From Camellia lanceoleosa (taxonomy: Eukaryota > Streptophyta > Magnoliopsida > Ericales > Theaceae): a stretch of DNA of 64,000 nucleotides. The translations under genes and the position numbers were made by a program. Positions 22,626 to 35,100 of the stretch are shown here, in pieces. Positions within the stretch are counted from its first letter, which is position 1. The number at the start of each line of letters is the position of its first letter. The notes under the pieces were generated by a model. The model did not search any database. It had not been told where the DNA came from and saw only the letters and a list, made by a program, of their open reading frames with translations. The DNA lies in the NCBI GenBank assembly GCA_025200525.1, contig CM045762.1, positions 79,823,893-79,887,892 on the forward strand. The letters run 5' to 3'.

Positions 22626-22634
22626 ATCTCCCAC
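22626..22634 (-). other. Polypurine tract of the copia element
   Basis: The minus strand reads GTGGGAGAT directly before TGTTGG, the common copia arrangement. Confidence 0.8.
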
Positions 22635-23270
22635 ATGAATGGAATTTGATGACAACGGAAATGCAACAATATGCAGACTTAACGAAAGAGTATAAGTCGA
22701 AAATATCTTGCATCAGGATAGGTAGTTTTCGGCCTTGAACCTTCCCTAGTGATAACCTATCGGACTTACTGGCTAACCAATGGACGTGATGCCTTGAATT
22801 GTTCAGCCGTTTGTGTAAGCCAAGACAATAGATTTCACACAAAATATCTTCTAACACATCGTGGTTCTCACTGTTGTGTTCATTTTGGCCTTGAACGCTC
22901 CTGGTTTTCATGAGTGTTTCTAGAGAATGTAGCCTCTTTCATTCTCATAGAACCGGCCCCAGTTCAACACTCATATAGGTGATTCTTATTGTAAGTATCT
23001 TCTTATACTCGTCTTGATTTTATGCCTTAATCAAGATATAAGTAATCATTAAAAGCAAAGCTTATCCTTATGCCCCTGCAGACAACATATGTTGCAGATA
23101 TCACTCTCACCATAGGAATGAGTAGGGAATTTTAATCCCTTGGTGATTTCTGGCGAGCCATACATAACTTAGTTGTCCCTTTGAACTTAGTTCTTGGGAT
23201 CTCCAGTCATATAAGTAGGGTTACCATTATGACGACTCTTATGTAATAGGCTTTAATCCCATTCCCTTCG
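22635..23270 (-). other. 3' untranslated region of the copia element
   Basis: This is non-coding sequence between the pol end and the purine tract. The same arrangement is visible in the nested remnant at 18071-18780. Confidence 0.55.
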
Positions 23271-24680
23271 ATGAACTATACACTAGCTCTTTTGTCAAAC
23301 CTTTTGTTAATGGATCCGCAATATTCTCTTTAGATTTTATATAATCTATTGAGATTATTCCGTTTGACAACAACTGCCTAACGGTATTATGTCGATTTAC
23401 TTAATATGTCGTGACTTACCGTTATACATATGATTCGCGTGCTCGCCTATTGCAGATTGACTATCACAATGAATGCAAATAGTGGCATGTGGTTTTGGCC
23501 ACATTGAATGTCTTCTAAGAAGTGACGCCATTCTCGCTTTCTTCTCCTACTTTGTCTAAAGCAATGAACTCGATTCCATTGTGGATCGTGCGATGCAAGT
23601 TTGTTTCGTGGACTTCCAAGAAACAGCAGCGCCTCCTAGAGTAAAGACATATCCACTAGTGGATTTTGAATCTTTAGTATCCGATATCCAATTGGCATCA
23701 CAATAACCTTCGAGTACTGCTGGATATCGAGTAAAGTTCAAACCATGATCACGAGTAAATCTTAGATATCTAAGAACTCGAATGATCGCTTTCCAATGGT
23801 CTTCTCCAGGGTTACTAGTGTACCTACTCAATTTACTGATAGCATAAGCTATATCAGGACAAGTACAATTCATTAGGTACATTAGGCTTCCAATAATTTG
23901 GGAGTATTTTAACTGAGACACTGCATCACCTTTATTTTTCGATAAATAAAGACTGATGTCTACAGGTGTTCTAGCTAAATTCAAATCATTCTTGATAAAT
24001 TTATCAAGTATTTTCTCAATATAATGAGATTGAGATAATGCATATCCGTCAGATGTTTTAGTAATTTTCATTCCTAATATAACATCTCGACCCCATATCT
24101 TTCATATCAAATCTTTTGTTAAGCATTTGCTTAGTTGATTTGATCATGTTTTGATCGCTTCCAATGATGAGCATGTCATCCACATAAAGACAAACTATGA
24201 CATATCCTTGGTCGGTTTTTAACATAGACGCATTTGTCACATTCGCTTATCTTAAACCCATTAGTAAGCATTGCATGATCAAATTTTTCATGCCATTGCT
24301 TAGGTGCTTGTTTTAATCCATAAAGGGATTTTACAAGTCGACAAACTTTCTTTTCTTGCCTCGATACTACAAACCCTTCGGGTTGTTCCATATAGATCTC
24401 TTCATTTAGATCACCGCTTAAGAAAGTCGTCTTAACATCCATTTGATGTATTTCTAAATTAAACAACGCCGCTATAGCAATAAGCATGCGAATGGATGTT
24501 ATTCTTGTCACAGGAATATGTGTCAAAATAATCCGACCTTCCTTTTGTCTCAGAACCTTTAACTACAAGTCTTGCTTTATACTTGTCAATTGAACCATCT
24601 GCTTTCATTTTTCTCTTGAATATCCATTTATATCCAAGAGGTTTAGAACCCGTGGAAGATCCACCAATTCCCAAGTATGA
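23271..24680 (-). pseudogene. Copia reverse transcriptase and RNase H
   Basis: Read from 24680 downward, the RT domain shows GYKWIFKRKMKADGSIDKYK, then HQMDVKTTFLSGDL, then the catalytic YVDDMLI (about 24165-24185), each in a different frame. RNase H follows from 24071 with [20 protein letters not shown] and DANWISD. Degraded C-terminal similarity continues to about 23290. Frameshifts near 24065, 24200 and 24510 and later stops make it non-functional. It copied the element's RNA into DNA when active. Confidence 0.85.
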
Positions 24681-24844
24681 TTTTGCATAATGGATTCAAT
24701 TTCATTATTAATGCCTCTTTCCACAAAGGTGCTTCAGACTGTCATTGTCGCCTTAAAGCTTTGAGGTTCATTTTCTAACAAGTATGTTAGAAAATCTGAC
24801 CAAAGGATTTTGATGTTCTCGCTCTCTTACTTCTTCTTGGTTCA

Positions 24845-25680
24845 TCATCGCTTAAATCGTTGGTTGAGACCATTACTAGTCTCTTGTGTTTGATTGTCAT
24901 TAGTCTCTTGACTTTGTGTACAATCATAAGTTCTTTTCTGTGAACTTAATTCCTGTCCTTTCTTGTAAGGAAAGACATGTTCAAAAAACACAGCATTCCT
25001 TGACTCTATAATTGTGTTCACATTTATATCAGGTATTTCTGATTTATAAGTCAGAAACCGATATGCACTACTATTCTGAGCATAACCAATAAACACACAA
25101 TCTACTATTTTTGGTCCAATCTTAGTCTTTTTAGGAACAGGAACTTCAACTTTTGCCAAACACCCCCACACTTTCAAGTATTTGTAGGAAAGTGGTCGAC
25201 CTTTCCACAATTCATAAGGAATGCTTTTAGTTTTCTTGTGGGGTATTCTATTAAGAACATAATTAGCTGGCAATATTGCTTCCCCCCACAAGTTCTGTGG
25301 TAAGCCTGAACTTAGTAACATGGCATTCATCATTTCTTTTAGAGTTCTATTCTTTCTTTCAGCAATTCCATTTTGTCAGGAGAATAAGGGCTGTAGTTTG
25401 GTGAATAATGCCATGTTGTGCAATAAAATTCATTTAATGGTGCATCATATTCCCCCCCCCTATCACTTCTAACCATTTTAATGGTTTTACCAAGTTGATT
25501 TTCAACTTCTGTTTTGTAGAGTTTAAACATTTCTAAGGCTTCATCTTTACTTCTAAGTAAATAAACATAACAATATCTTGTGCAATCATCGATAAATGTT
25601 ATGAAATACTTTTTGCCTCCTCTAGTTTGAATAAATTTTAAATCACATACATCAGTATGAATTAATTCTAGAGGTTCGCT
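24845..25680 (-). pseudogene. Copia integrase core and C-terminal region
   Basis: From 25530 the frame contains MVRSDRGGEYDA, with the second catalytic aspartate of the DDE core. From 25333 a second frame has LPQNLWGEAILPANYVLNRI and KLKVWGC-like GKO/C-terminal motifs, then EHVFPYKK. A frameshift near 25335-25370 separates the two. The upstream segment (25540-25680) is recognisable but broken. Confidence 0.8.
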
Positions 25681-26738
25681 TTTCTTTCAACCGATTTAAA
25701 TGGAGCCTTAGTTGGTTTTGCTCCTACACAAATTTCACATTTATGATTAGGATTAATTTCAAACTTTGGTATATAATCTAAACCAATTAATCTACGCAAA
25801 GCATCAAAATTCACATGTCCTAATCTACCATGCCATAAATTTGACTCAAGAATATAAGCAAAAGATGTGTTATTCTCATTCATAGCAACTTTTGGTACAA
25901 CTGTCATTACATTAAGTTTAAAGAGACCATCACTCATGTATCCCTTACCAACATACATACCACTCTTTGTTAATACAAACTTATCAGACTCAAAAACAAG
26001 CCTAAAACCATTTTTACTTAACAAAGAACCAGAAACTAAATTCTTCCGGATGTCAGGTACATGCAGTACGTTGTTGAGGGTCAGTTCTTTTCCTGATGTC
26101 ATCTTCAAGATCACTTTTCCTTGTCCAGCCACAGTAGAAGTAGAAGAATTTCCCATAAAAAGTTGTTCACCATTTGCAGCCTCATTGTAGGTAGTGAACA
26201 TCTTCTTGTCCGCACATATGTGACGAGTTGCTCCAGTGTCAACCCACCATTCTTTGGGATTTCCAACCAAGTTAGCCTCAGACACCACAGCAGAGAGGTT
26301 GATGTCATTCACTCCGTCAGAGATGTAATCCAATTCTGTCACATTGGCTTGATTGGTGGTCTTCTTGCTTGTACTTCCATGATCCTTCTTAGGGCGGCAG
26401 TCAGAAGCTCGATGTCCAGTCTTGCCACAGTTATAGCATTTTCCTTTGAACTTCTTGTTGCCATTGTTGTTGCCTTGTTTAGGACCATCTCCAGTAAACT
26501 TCCTCTTTTTGTTATGTGGTTTTTGAACTTGTTCAACCACATTAGCCTTGGACTCAATGGGATTTTTCCCATGCCTCTTGTCAGCCTTTCGGTTATCTTC
26601 CTCAATTCTTAATCTTACAATTAACTCATCCATGGTCATCTCTTTGCGTTTATGTTTTAAATAATTTTTGAAATCTTTCCAAGCGGTGGTAACTTTTCCA
26701 CCAAAGCAAATGACTTGGAAAGATTCGCTAAGAGACAT
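25668..26738 (-). pseudogene. Copia gag C-terminus, CCHC finger, protease, GAG-pre-integrase
   Basis: One 356-residue open block. A UBN2-type gag end ([16 protein letters not shown]) comes first, then the CCHC knuckle [14 protein letters not shown] near residue 100. The protease site [12 protein letters not shown] is near residue 165. The pre-integrase [17 protein letters not shown] and [12 protein letters not shown], part of the HHCC integrase finger, follow near the end. The order gag-PR-INT-RT-RH is diagnostic for Ty1/copia. The methionine at 26738 is not the native start, since gag continues upstream in other frames. Confidence 0.9.
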
Positions 26739-27240
26739 ACCTTCGAATGAATATCATGCAAAATTATCTGAAATTTTTGAACTTGAGATATTACCGCTTG
26801 GGAGTCTACCATTACAAAATCTAGAAATTTACCGACGACAAATTTCTTTGTGCCGCATCCTCTCTTGTATTTCTTCTCCAAAGAATCCCACAATTCTTTT
26901 GTCGACTTCAGAATCAGATACATTATACAAAGATATTGTCAAGGCCATTGAGGATGTAGTTTCGCACGTAAAATCAATGTTTCCAAGCATCTACAATGCC
27001 GCAACAACTTGCCGATCACTTTCACCCTCTTTAAGTCGGAGCCTCTTCATGGAGAAACCGGCCAAATTAAGAGTTGTAAGATAGAACAAAGATCTTCTCG
27101 CCATCTCTTAAACTCAGATGCTAAATTTTTTCGATTTTTCTCCATGATTGATTGGTACATGAACATGGTTCGAATAGGACCGATGTTGGTGTAACAACAG
27201 AGTACCACCGCCAGATGCGCTTCATTGTAGTAGCCATAAT
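26657..27240 (-). pseudogene. Copia gag N-terminal part
   Basis: Fragments such as ASEFKRWREDL (near 27100) and STKELWDSLEKKYKRGCGTK (from 26923) match the copia gag/UBN2 domain. They sit in different frames, with stops between 26930 and 27060 and a shift near 26740. Confidence 0.75.
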
Positions 27241-27572
27241 CTCTAATTACAAAAATCGAAAAATTAAAACACAAATTAATTTTCTAGTTACTAAAACCAA
27301 AAATAAATTATAATAGCAAAATAATTTTATTTTCCTTGTTACTAAAACAGGAAAAATAAAATACCAAAATAATTTTCTGTAATACCAAATAATATTCTGA
27401 AATTGTTAATGACACCAGTATCGTACTACTAGTTGTCAAAGAAAAGAGACAGTATATTACTACTATCTGTCAAATAGCATAAATCACTATTTGTTTTTCC
27501 AACCAGAATATTACTTTGAAAAACAGAAAATTAAATACAATGAAGATACCAAAAAGGAATCTGTCTTAAGAT

Positions 27573-28842
27573 TGTTGGGCAATCTTCACTGTATTTAAAA
27601 GATTTTAATTCTATTGTGTACAAAACAACAATTAGAATTAAAGAAATAAAGAAAATGAGAGAATATGTTTGATTACAAAAATCAAACTCGAAATAAAAAT
27701 AAATAAATAAATAACAGATTTTATTTTGTTACAAAAACAAAATTAAAATCTGATAAAATAAACAAATTAAAAACCAGAATAAAATTAAACAACTTACTTG
27801 GTTAATTTCTTTGAATTACTTTTCTGATCAAGTCCAGTGTTTAACACTGTGTCCTTAAGACAGATTCGTCCTCTTCACGGTGCTTTCAGAATTTGGACGT
27901 CTATCTCCCAGGATGAAATGATCTTACCACAAACAATAGCAGCACTACAAATTGTTTGCCTTACGAACACACTAAGTGTTTACACTCTTTCTTTCAGAAA
28001 TAAAATGCAGCAAGATGAAGAATAGAATTAGCAGAGGTGAAATACGAAATTTCTGAATGAATTACATCAAATGAGGGTGGTCCTATTTATAAATGTTGAA
28101 GGTGACTCTTGGTTTTGAATTGAACAGGTATGATTCCTGTTGGTTTTGAATTTGAATCTGTTTATAATTCAAACAGATAGTAAAAAACGGGAAGGGCCCT
28201 GTTTGGGTGTGCGTTAATACCAAACTAGTTTATTTCGGGAAGGGCCCTGTTTGGATGAACATTAAATCCAAACTAGTTTAATTCTGTTTGAAACCGGGAA
28301 GGGCCCTGTTTGGATGAACACTAAATCCAAACCAGTTTATTTGAATTAAATTCAAATGTTTTTGGCCCAAAAAGATTAGTATTGGGCCGAACAAAGCCCA
28401 ACCTAACCTCACACCCACGCCCAGTCCAGCCCGCCCGCCCGTGCGTGTGGTGATTTTTGGGTCCAATAGGTCTAGTCCATTTTGCCCATAACCTCTCCCT
28501 CTAAAACACTTGGGTACCCCTTGGGGCACACCCCAAGTACCAAACCCATGCCTTATAAACCCTTTCAAAACCTCCCACCAAATCAATGTGGGACAAGCTA
28601 TATACAAACCTTTAAGGAATTTCCACCAAAACTCTATTTCCATGGAGCATACTTTGGCTTCAATTTCCCATTCACTCGGTAATGGTTTTGAGCAACCAAA
28701 TATACCACGTGAATCACAACGCGGCATAGAACGCGTTACCACTTTGACCCGTGTAAATCGATGCACGGGGCCCACCTAAAAATTAGACCAAACTTAGGAA
28801 AAAATTCTGGTTTTACCCAGAATTTTATAACCATTTCCAACA
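27573..28842 (-). repeat. 5' LTR of the copia element
   Basis: It is an almost exact copy of 21354-22625. The base run at 28427-28450 differs in composition from the other copy. The bases just inside (27551-27572) do not show the usual initiator-Met primer binding site. A TGGTATC core occurs about 20 bp further in. Confidence 0.9.
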
Positions 28843-28847
28843 CTAGT

Positions 28848-29408
28848 TATATTAATAAAATTAACTTGGTAAAATTGATAGTATTAACTAACATAAGGAG
28901 TAATAAATAGTCAAAAACTTTATTATAAATATTCATGTTACGAATTTTGATAAAATGTAAGGGGTAATAAATAATTTTCAAAAATTTGGAGGGGTCCCTT
29001 CCCTACCTTTATAGTTTCGCCCCTAGTCATTCAACAATTATTATTATTTTTGAAAAACTGTGACAACTTATAACCAAATCAGAAATAACTAAAGATTTTA
29101 TTGATAGTAACTAAAATAATAACGACAATCAATCATAACTAACATATTACAACAAATTATAATCAAGCCATAAATAAGCATTATAATCAAATACCACGTG
29201 CAACATGATTAAAATCTCCTTGGTCATTAACAAAATAAAATTATAAGAGATCATAATTAATATCATAATAAATTATAACTAAAATATAACCAATACCATA
29301 ATAAAACAAAGGCCACGATTGTGAATATGGTATACACCAAAAAAAAGAAGAAAAAAAAAAAAGATTTACATTATAAAATTTCCCTTATCTTCTTACTTAG
29401 AATATATA
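28848..29408. other. AT-rich DNA, no gene seen
   Basis: I looked for the missing LRR and kinase exons of the neighbouring pseudogene here and found none. Confidence 0.45.
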
Positions 29409-30365
29409 TCAAATGCGAACCAAGATGAATAACAATAACAAGTGAGAATGAATCATACCTTTAAAGTTGTTACCACCAAGATATAATCTTTGAAGCAAAG
29501 TCAAATTCCCAATTGCCTTTGGAATGAAACCACTGAATTTATTGTAAGACAATGATATGCTTTGGAGCTCTCTGCATTCACCCAGAGTTGATGGAATTTG
29601 GCCATCAAACTCATTCCCAGAAAGATAGAGAAATTCAAGTTTTTGGAAGAAAATCACACAAATCCTCTGGAAGACTACCAGACAACATATTATATGTGAA
29701 ATCAATCAATTCAAGTGATGAGATTTTGAAGATGGCTGGGGGTATAGACCCCGAAAAATGATTAAATCCCATGAGTAAACTTTTCAGTTTAGGAAGATAA
29801 CTGATCTCTTCGGGAAATATTCCCTCCAGAAAATTATACCTTAAATCAAAAGACTCTAATGTCGATATGTTGCCAATGGAAGGAGGAACTGAACCCGTGA
29901 AACTATTGTTTGAGAGATGCAAGTACTGAAGCTTGGGTAAGTTTCCAAACCATGCCGGAACACTTCCATTGAAGTTGTTGATTTTAAAGTCGACAACTTT
30001 TAGGTGATGCAATCGAGCCAACTCACAGGGAAGATGACCATGGAAAGTGTTGTTGGCAATGTTGAGGTGGGATAGAAATGAAAGGTTTCCTATGTGGGGT
30101 GGGATGGTGCCTCCCAGACCCATGTTAGGGAGCGGCGCTTGCCGCAAGAGACACCAATCCAATCGCAGACTGAGGTGGCTGAGGACCAGTTATTGGCCAA
30201 TATGTGGTGAGGATTGTGGAAAGTGATATGGGATTTGAAGGCTAAAACAGCAGAATGATCAGTGGTGGAGTTAGAAACATTCATAGCCAAACAGGGTAAG
30301 AAATAGTACTGTGCCAAGGACACTACTGCTGCTACAGCTAAATAGAGGAACCAAGTTTTCTCCAT
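29409..30365 (-). pseudogene. Truncated LRR receptor-like kinase (subfamily XII type)
   Basis: From the methionine at 30365 the protein starts with a hydrophobic signal peptide (MEKTWFLYLAVAAVVSLAQ). An LRRNT domain follows (HSAVLAFKSHITF...VCDWIGVSC), then about eight leucine-rich repeats of the xLxGxIPxxIGNLxxL plant type down to 29453. Such proteins are plasma-membrane receptors, the EFR/At3g47570-like group. A short deletion with frame change lies near 30120-30135. A five-A run at 29640-29644 adds one base and causes a second frameshift. A possible splice donor (AAAG/GTATGA) ends the similarity at about 29454. The rest of the LRRs, the membrane segment and the kinase are absent. Confidence 0.85.
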
Positions 30366-30544
30366 GAAGATAACTTGGATATGGAAAGAAGAGTGGAAGT
30401 GAGTGCACAGTCTGAGCAAGAGCAATAACAAACCATCATAATTTATATAGATAGACATCATGCAGAATAATAGTTGGTTTTTGTCATCTTTCTTTTCAAA
30501 TCAAAATTTGTCACATCGTTTTAGTAAAGTGCTTATTCTCACTG

Positions 30545-30915
30545 AGGTTTTGTCCTAGTGTTGTGTCATTTTGATTCTTAATATATTTAAATTGTGTTAA
30601 TTTGGTCTCTAATATATAAAAGTGTTTCAATTAGTTTTCCAATACTTAAACTGTGTCAATGTGATTCCAATTATATTTTATAAAAAGTGTTTCAATTTAG
30701 TCCTTCAATCCAACTTTGTTATTGGGGGTTTGGATTGAAGCACCTTTTACGTGTATAAATCTATAATAAAGTTAGATTTAGGGACTAAATTGAAATATTT
30801 TTTTGTACAAACTAGGATCAAATTAAAATAATTTTATATATTGGGGACTAAATTAACACAATTCAAACATTGGTGACCAAAATGATAAACTCATATTTGG
30901 GAACTAAAAGTATAA
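30545..30915. mobile_element. Foldback MITE of about 370 bp
   Basis: Arms of about 150 bp are inverted around a centre near 30725. AAATTGTGTTAATTTGGTCTC on the left matches GAATTGTGTTAATTTAGTCCC (inverted) on the right, and both continue into CAATATATAAAA-like sequence. It lies just upstream of the LRR pseudogene. Confidence 0.8.
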
Positions 30916-31284
30916 TTAACCCAAAAATGTTTATATCTTAATTTTCTTTGAGTAATTTTATAGTGATTTCGTTTAGAAAATAAATAATGTGACACGGTGA
31001 GATTACATGATGTCATTAATCAATAAAAAGTCATAAATAAAATTAAGTGGGTGTTTGGAAACACTTAAAAAAGTCACCTATTTTTTCTTTTGAATTTTTT
31101 TTTTTTATCTTTCGTGACTTTTTTCAAAATTATGTCAATTTTTTTAAAAAATAAATAAATAAATAAATTCTGGTTTGTCTTGTGTAAACGAATCTAAAAA
31201 GTAATTTTTTTTAAAAATTTCAAAAAAAATGAAAAAACCAAAATAAGCTAAAAGGTCTACTATTTTGTTTTTGTTTTTGTTTTT

Positions 31285-31318
<34 letters not shown>

Positions 31319-32141
31319 TATTTCTAGGACTTCTCTTGGAATTTTTTTTAAAAATTTAATTTTCCGATTCGTCTAGAAGCTAGAAGCTTAAAACATTTTG
31401 TAATTTTTTTAAAAAAACAAATTCACTAAAAACAAAAACAAGCTAAAAAGAAAGGGTTAAATACTCATAGGTCTTGTTATAAGGACTTGTGTACCATTAA
31501 GTCCCACAAGTGTTTGTATAGATAAAAAACAGTTTTAATAATTGGACTTAATTCCTTAACTCCTATCAATTTGAAGGCTAGTTCTGTCAGAATCGTCGCT
31601 AAAAAAGAATTTTTGTGATGATTTTATAATTTGTATCTAAAAATTGATAATTAGTGACTTTTTCTCTAATGAATATTTCAATTTGTCAGTAAAAACTAAC
31701 AATTAGTGACACTTTTTATGAAAATGTCACTAAAAAATAAGAAATATGATTTTTCAATCAAAAGAACTTATTGGTGCACGTATCTTCCTAATAAGACTTT
31801 TCAATCAATTTCCCTAAAAGAAATTATCAAATAAGTATGGCTTTTGTTAAAGGAAATATTAATGGGGTTTTTTTTAGGATTCCTAGTATTAAGATTTTAT
31901 AATATAAAGGACATATATTGTTTTCATTCAACATCCATCCAGAGAAAATTTGACTACAGAGAAATTCTGAAAAGGTCAGAGAATTTTTTTGGTTTCCAAT
32001 CTAGAGATTTTGGATTCTAGTTTAGAGATTTTGGGAAGGCCAGAAAAATTATGTGCAGAGAATTTCTCTGGGTTCAAACCAGATAAAATTGAAATTTATC
32101 TAGCTTTGTTTACAAATTTCTTTGTGTTGTTTGTTCAAAAT
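30916..32141. other. Low-complexity AT-rich DNA
   Basis: No gene is seen. It holds a long poly(T) tract at about 31287-31317 and a GTCGCTAAAAA/GTCACTAAAAA repeat patch near 31590-31735 reminiscent of CACTA subterminal repeats. A TATA-like ATATAAAGGACATAT is near 31910. Confidence 0.4.
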
Positions 32142-35100
32142 TGTAACGCCCTCAAAATAATACAAATAACCCAACTCATAAGAGAAATGAATATAACACA
32201 ATTGGTACACTTTCTCATAACAGAATTCATATTACAAAAGGGATTACATGCATTACACATTCATAAACGTTCATTCTGAATCTACAGCATGTAATGCAAA
32301 TTAATAACCACAAATTAAATGCCCTACATGCTTACATTTTTCGAAGACATATCTTGGTTACAATCAAAAGTGAGCTTCGCTCATTACATCTTAAGCCCTT
32401 GACTTTACAAAAATATACAATCAAAATAAGAAGCCCTTGCTTCCAAAAGTTTATCCACTCTAATGCCTTGGTGGGGGTATGCCATTATTACCTGAAAATG
32501 TTATTCTCAAGTAGAGTGAGTCACAACCCAGTAGAAACCATCTAGCACAGTATATGAAATTTAGCAAAGGTATAAGTACACTATGCATATACAACATCAA
32601 AGATAAAAGCATCCACATTATGTATAGTCTTAAATTACCAAACTCAATCATTAAGTCGTTTCCCTTCATTTCATTTAATTACATAAGTCCATTTCATTAT
32701 TTCTCAACAACCCAAATGAGATTACAACTCATTAGTTCTAGAACCACATTATCAACATATAAGCACTTCAAACTTTTCTTTCACGGATATTTCGTCCGTG
32801 GGCAACTGTCAAACGGGACCCATGTATTCTTTCACGGATATTTCGTCCGCGGAAAGCCGTCAAACGGGACCCATGTAAACGTAGGCTATACAAGCACTAC
32901 AATTGCTATTTTATGGATATTTCGTCCGCGGGCTAGGCACCCATGTATAATTTCGGGACTTTCACCCAGGATACTCCGGCCAACTTAATTATAATGGAGT
33001 CCATCCCCTTTCTTCTCCCAAACAATCATACATACATATGCAATGTATTTAATCACAAACTTAAACAATAGAGTACATCCTCTTTCCACCTCCAAATAAT
33101 CATACATATCAACTGAGCAAACTTCATGGTTACAAAGTTTGAAGAAACCAAGCTATGAACAAAATAACTTTAGAGGCCGTGCGATCAAGCAAAATTCATT
33201 TCGCTCTCACGGCCGAGCTAGAACCAGACACATTCGTGAGACCAAGCTAAACCCTTGCTTAATACAAAATTGAGCTACAATTTGGCTCATTTATCAACCG
33301 ACTAAAACCCAGCTTGTTTGTGAGGTCGAGCTAATATCCAGCTTATCCGCAAGACAAAGCTAGAACGTGCTCATGTGAGCAGTCGCATTGTCACTTGCAC
33401 TTAATTATGATTTTCCATTATGTAGAATCCTAGAAGACCAAGCACACCAAGACAAGCGTTCTCAAAGACTGAGCAGTCACTGCATAACTTAACTAACACG
33501 CTCTACCGAGCAGATCACACTTGGCTAGATAGGGTTATATCGCTTTCTGGTAAACATGCCAGGAGCATTAGCCGAGTTTTGTGAGGAGTACAACGGGACC
33601 CCTTATACATACAACATTTCGGTCCCCGGGACCCCAAAGCATTTTGTCCCTTGTGGCCCCAAAGGCTATATTCGGTTATATGATCAATAAAATAAATACC
33701 CTCATATAACATTTCACTGCCATTCAATCATCATCATCATAAAATTGAAAGACTCAACTTAAAAAAATTCTCATAAAAAAAATTAATACTTCATTATACA
33801 AATGAAATCATATCTTTATTAAAACTCAACCCTTGGCCTCAATAAATTTTTAGATTTTCTTTTTATACCTATATCATGATGAAATGTATCATTCACTTCC
33901 TTTAATTCAAAAATTATTTTCAAACTTTGTAATAAAGATAGAGGTAAGGTAATTTCCATGGTAAGTGTACTCACCTCCAAAAATAGCAAAAGTGTAGATT
34001 TGAAACTCTACAAATTAATTTCCAAGAGGTGTAGAGATGCCTTCCTCCAATCCTAACAATTAGTAAATAGGATCTAAAATTAGGAAAAGCTTTCAATGAA
34101 AATTACAACATCTACAAAAATGATCCTAAATAAAATTATGCTAAGGAATGACAAGCTAAAGAACTCCTCCAACTTCAAGTCACCCAAACAAATAACTTAT
34201 CCAATCTCCACAACACCCATCCTTTGAACATCTTTGAGTTAGTAACTTTTTAAATATCCAATCAATTTATATGCACAATACCACCATCAATTAACTAAAA
34301 AAGTCAAAAATCAACATTTTTGTATAAACTCAACAACTTAGGTAAAATCTCTTCAATCACTTATAAAATTCCTCCATAGAACATAGAGATACCCAATCCA
34401 CTATTTATCAAATCAATTTCAACATATAAATTCCCTAACACCAAAATTCCCAATTTTTACATCACATTCAAACCCAAGATTAACCCAAAATCTTAATCTC
34501 CAAAACAACCATCAAATTGATCATTTTTTTTTAAACATGTAAAACATTCATAGAAACTAATTGAGAGTATAAAATTCAACAATCAAACCCCAAATCATAA
34601 TAGATCTAAAATACAAAAATTTCATCATCTCTAACTCAAAATGTATAAAACCTTAAACTAAACTTTTAGAGAAAGATTCTTACCAATTACAAGCCTCTAA
34701 TCCATCCAGAAAATAAACCCCATGCTTTGATTCTTTAAAAGATTAAGAAAAATCTAGAGTTGGTGCTTCTATTGTGTTATTTTCGGATAGAGTTAAGGAG
34801 TGGCCGACCGGACCCTTTTTCTGGCGAGATAAGATGGCCGGCGGTGGTAGAGATGGTGGGTTAAGGTGGTGGTGTAAGGGTGGAGCAAAGGTGTGGTGTT
34901 TGGCCTCCAAGAAAGTAAAGGAAAATGAGAGAGAAAGTAGAGAGAAGTTAGAGAATGAAGAATGAAGACAATGAAGAAAAAAATATGCACTTCTATTTTT
35001 TTTTTTTTTGTGTTGAAATGGGGTGTTTGGTCACACATACCATCAAGTTTGGAGTTGGGTTTAGATATCCTAAATGGAGTTTAACATAGGAGTGTGTTTG

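Larger units (their letters stand above)
21354..28842 (-). mobile_element. Complete Ty1/copia retrotransposon
   Basis: The LTRs are 21354-22625 and 27573-28842 (1,272 and 1,270 bp), with TGTTG...CAACA ends. CTAGT flanks the element on both sides (21349-21353 and 28843-28847). The sense strand is minus: gag lies at the right, RNase H at the left, and the purine tract GTGGGAGAT abuts the left LTR. The LTRs are nearly identical by eye, so the insertion is fairly young although gag-pol is broken by frameshifts and stops. Confidence 0.92.

Noticed and set aside
27551..27572. Standard initiator-Met primer binding site for the copia element
   Set aside because: TGGTATC occurs only about 20 bp inside the LTR and the match stops after seven bases, so I do not annotate it as a primer site.
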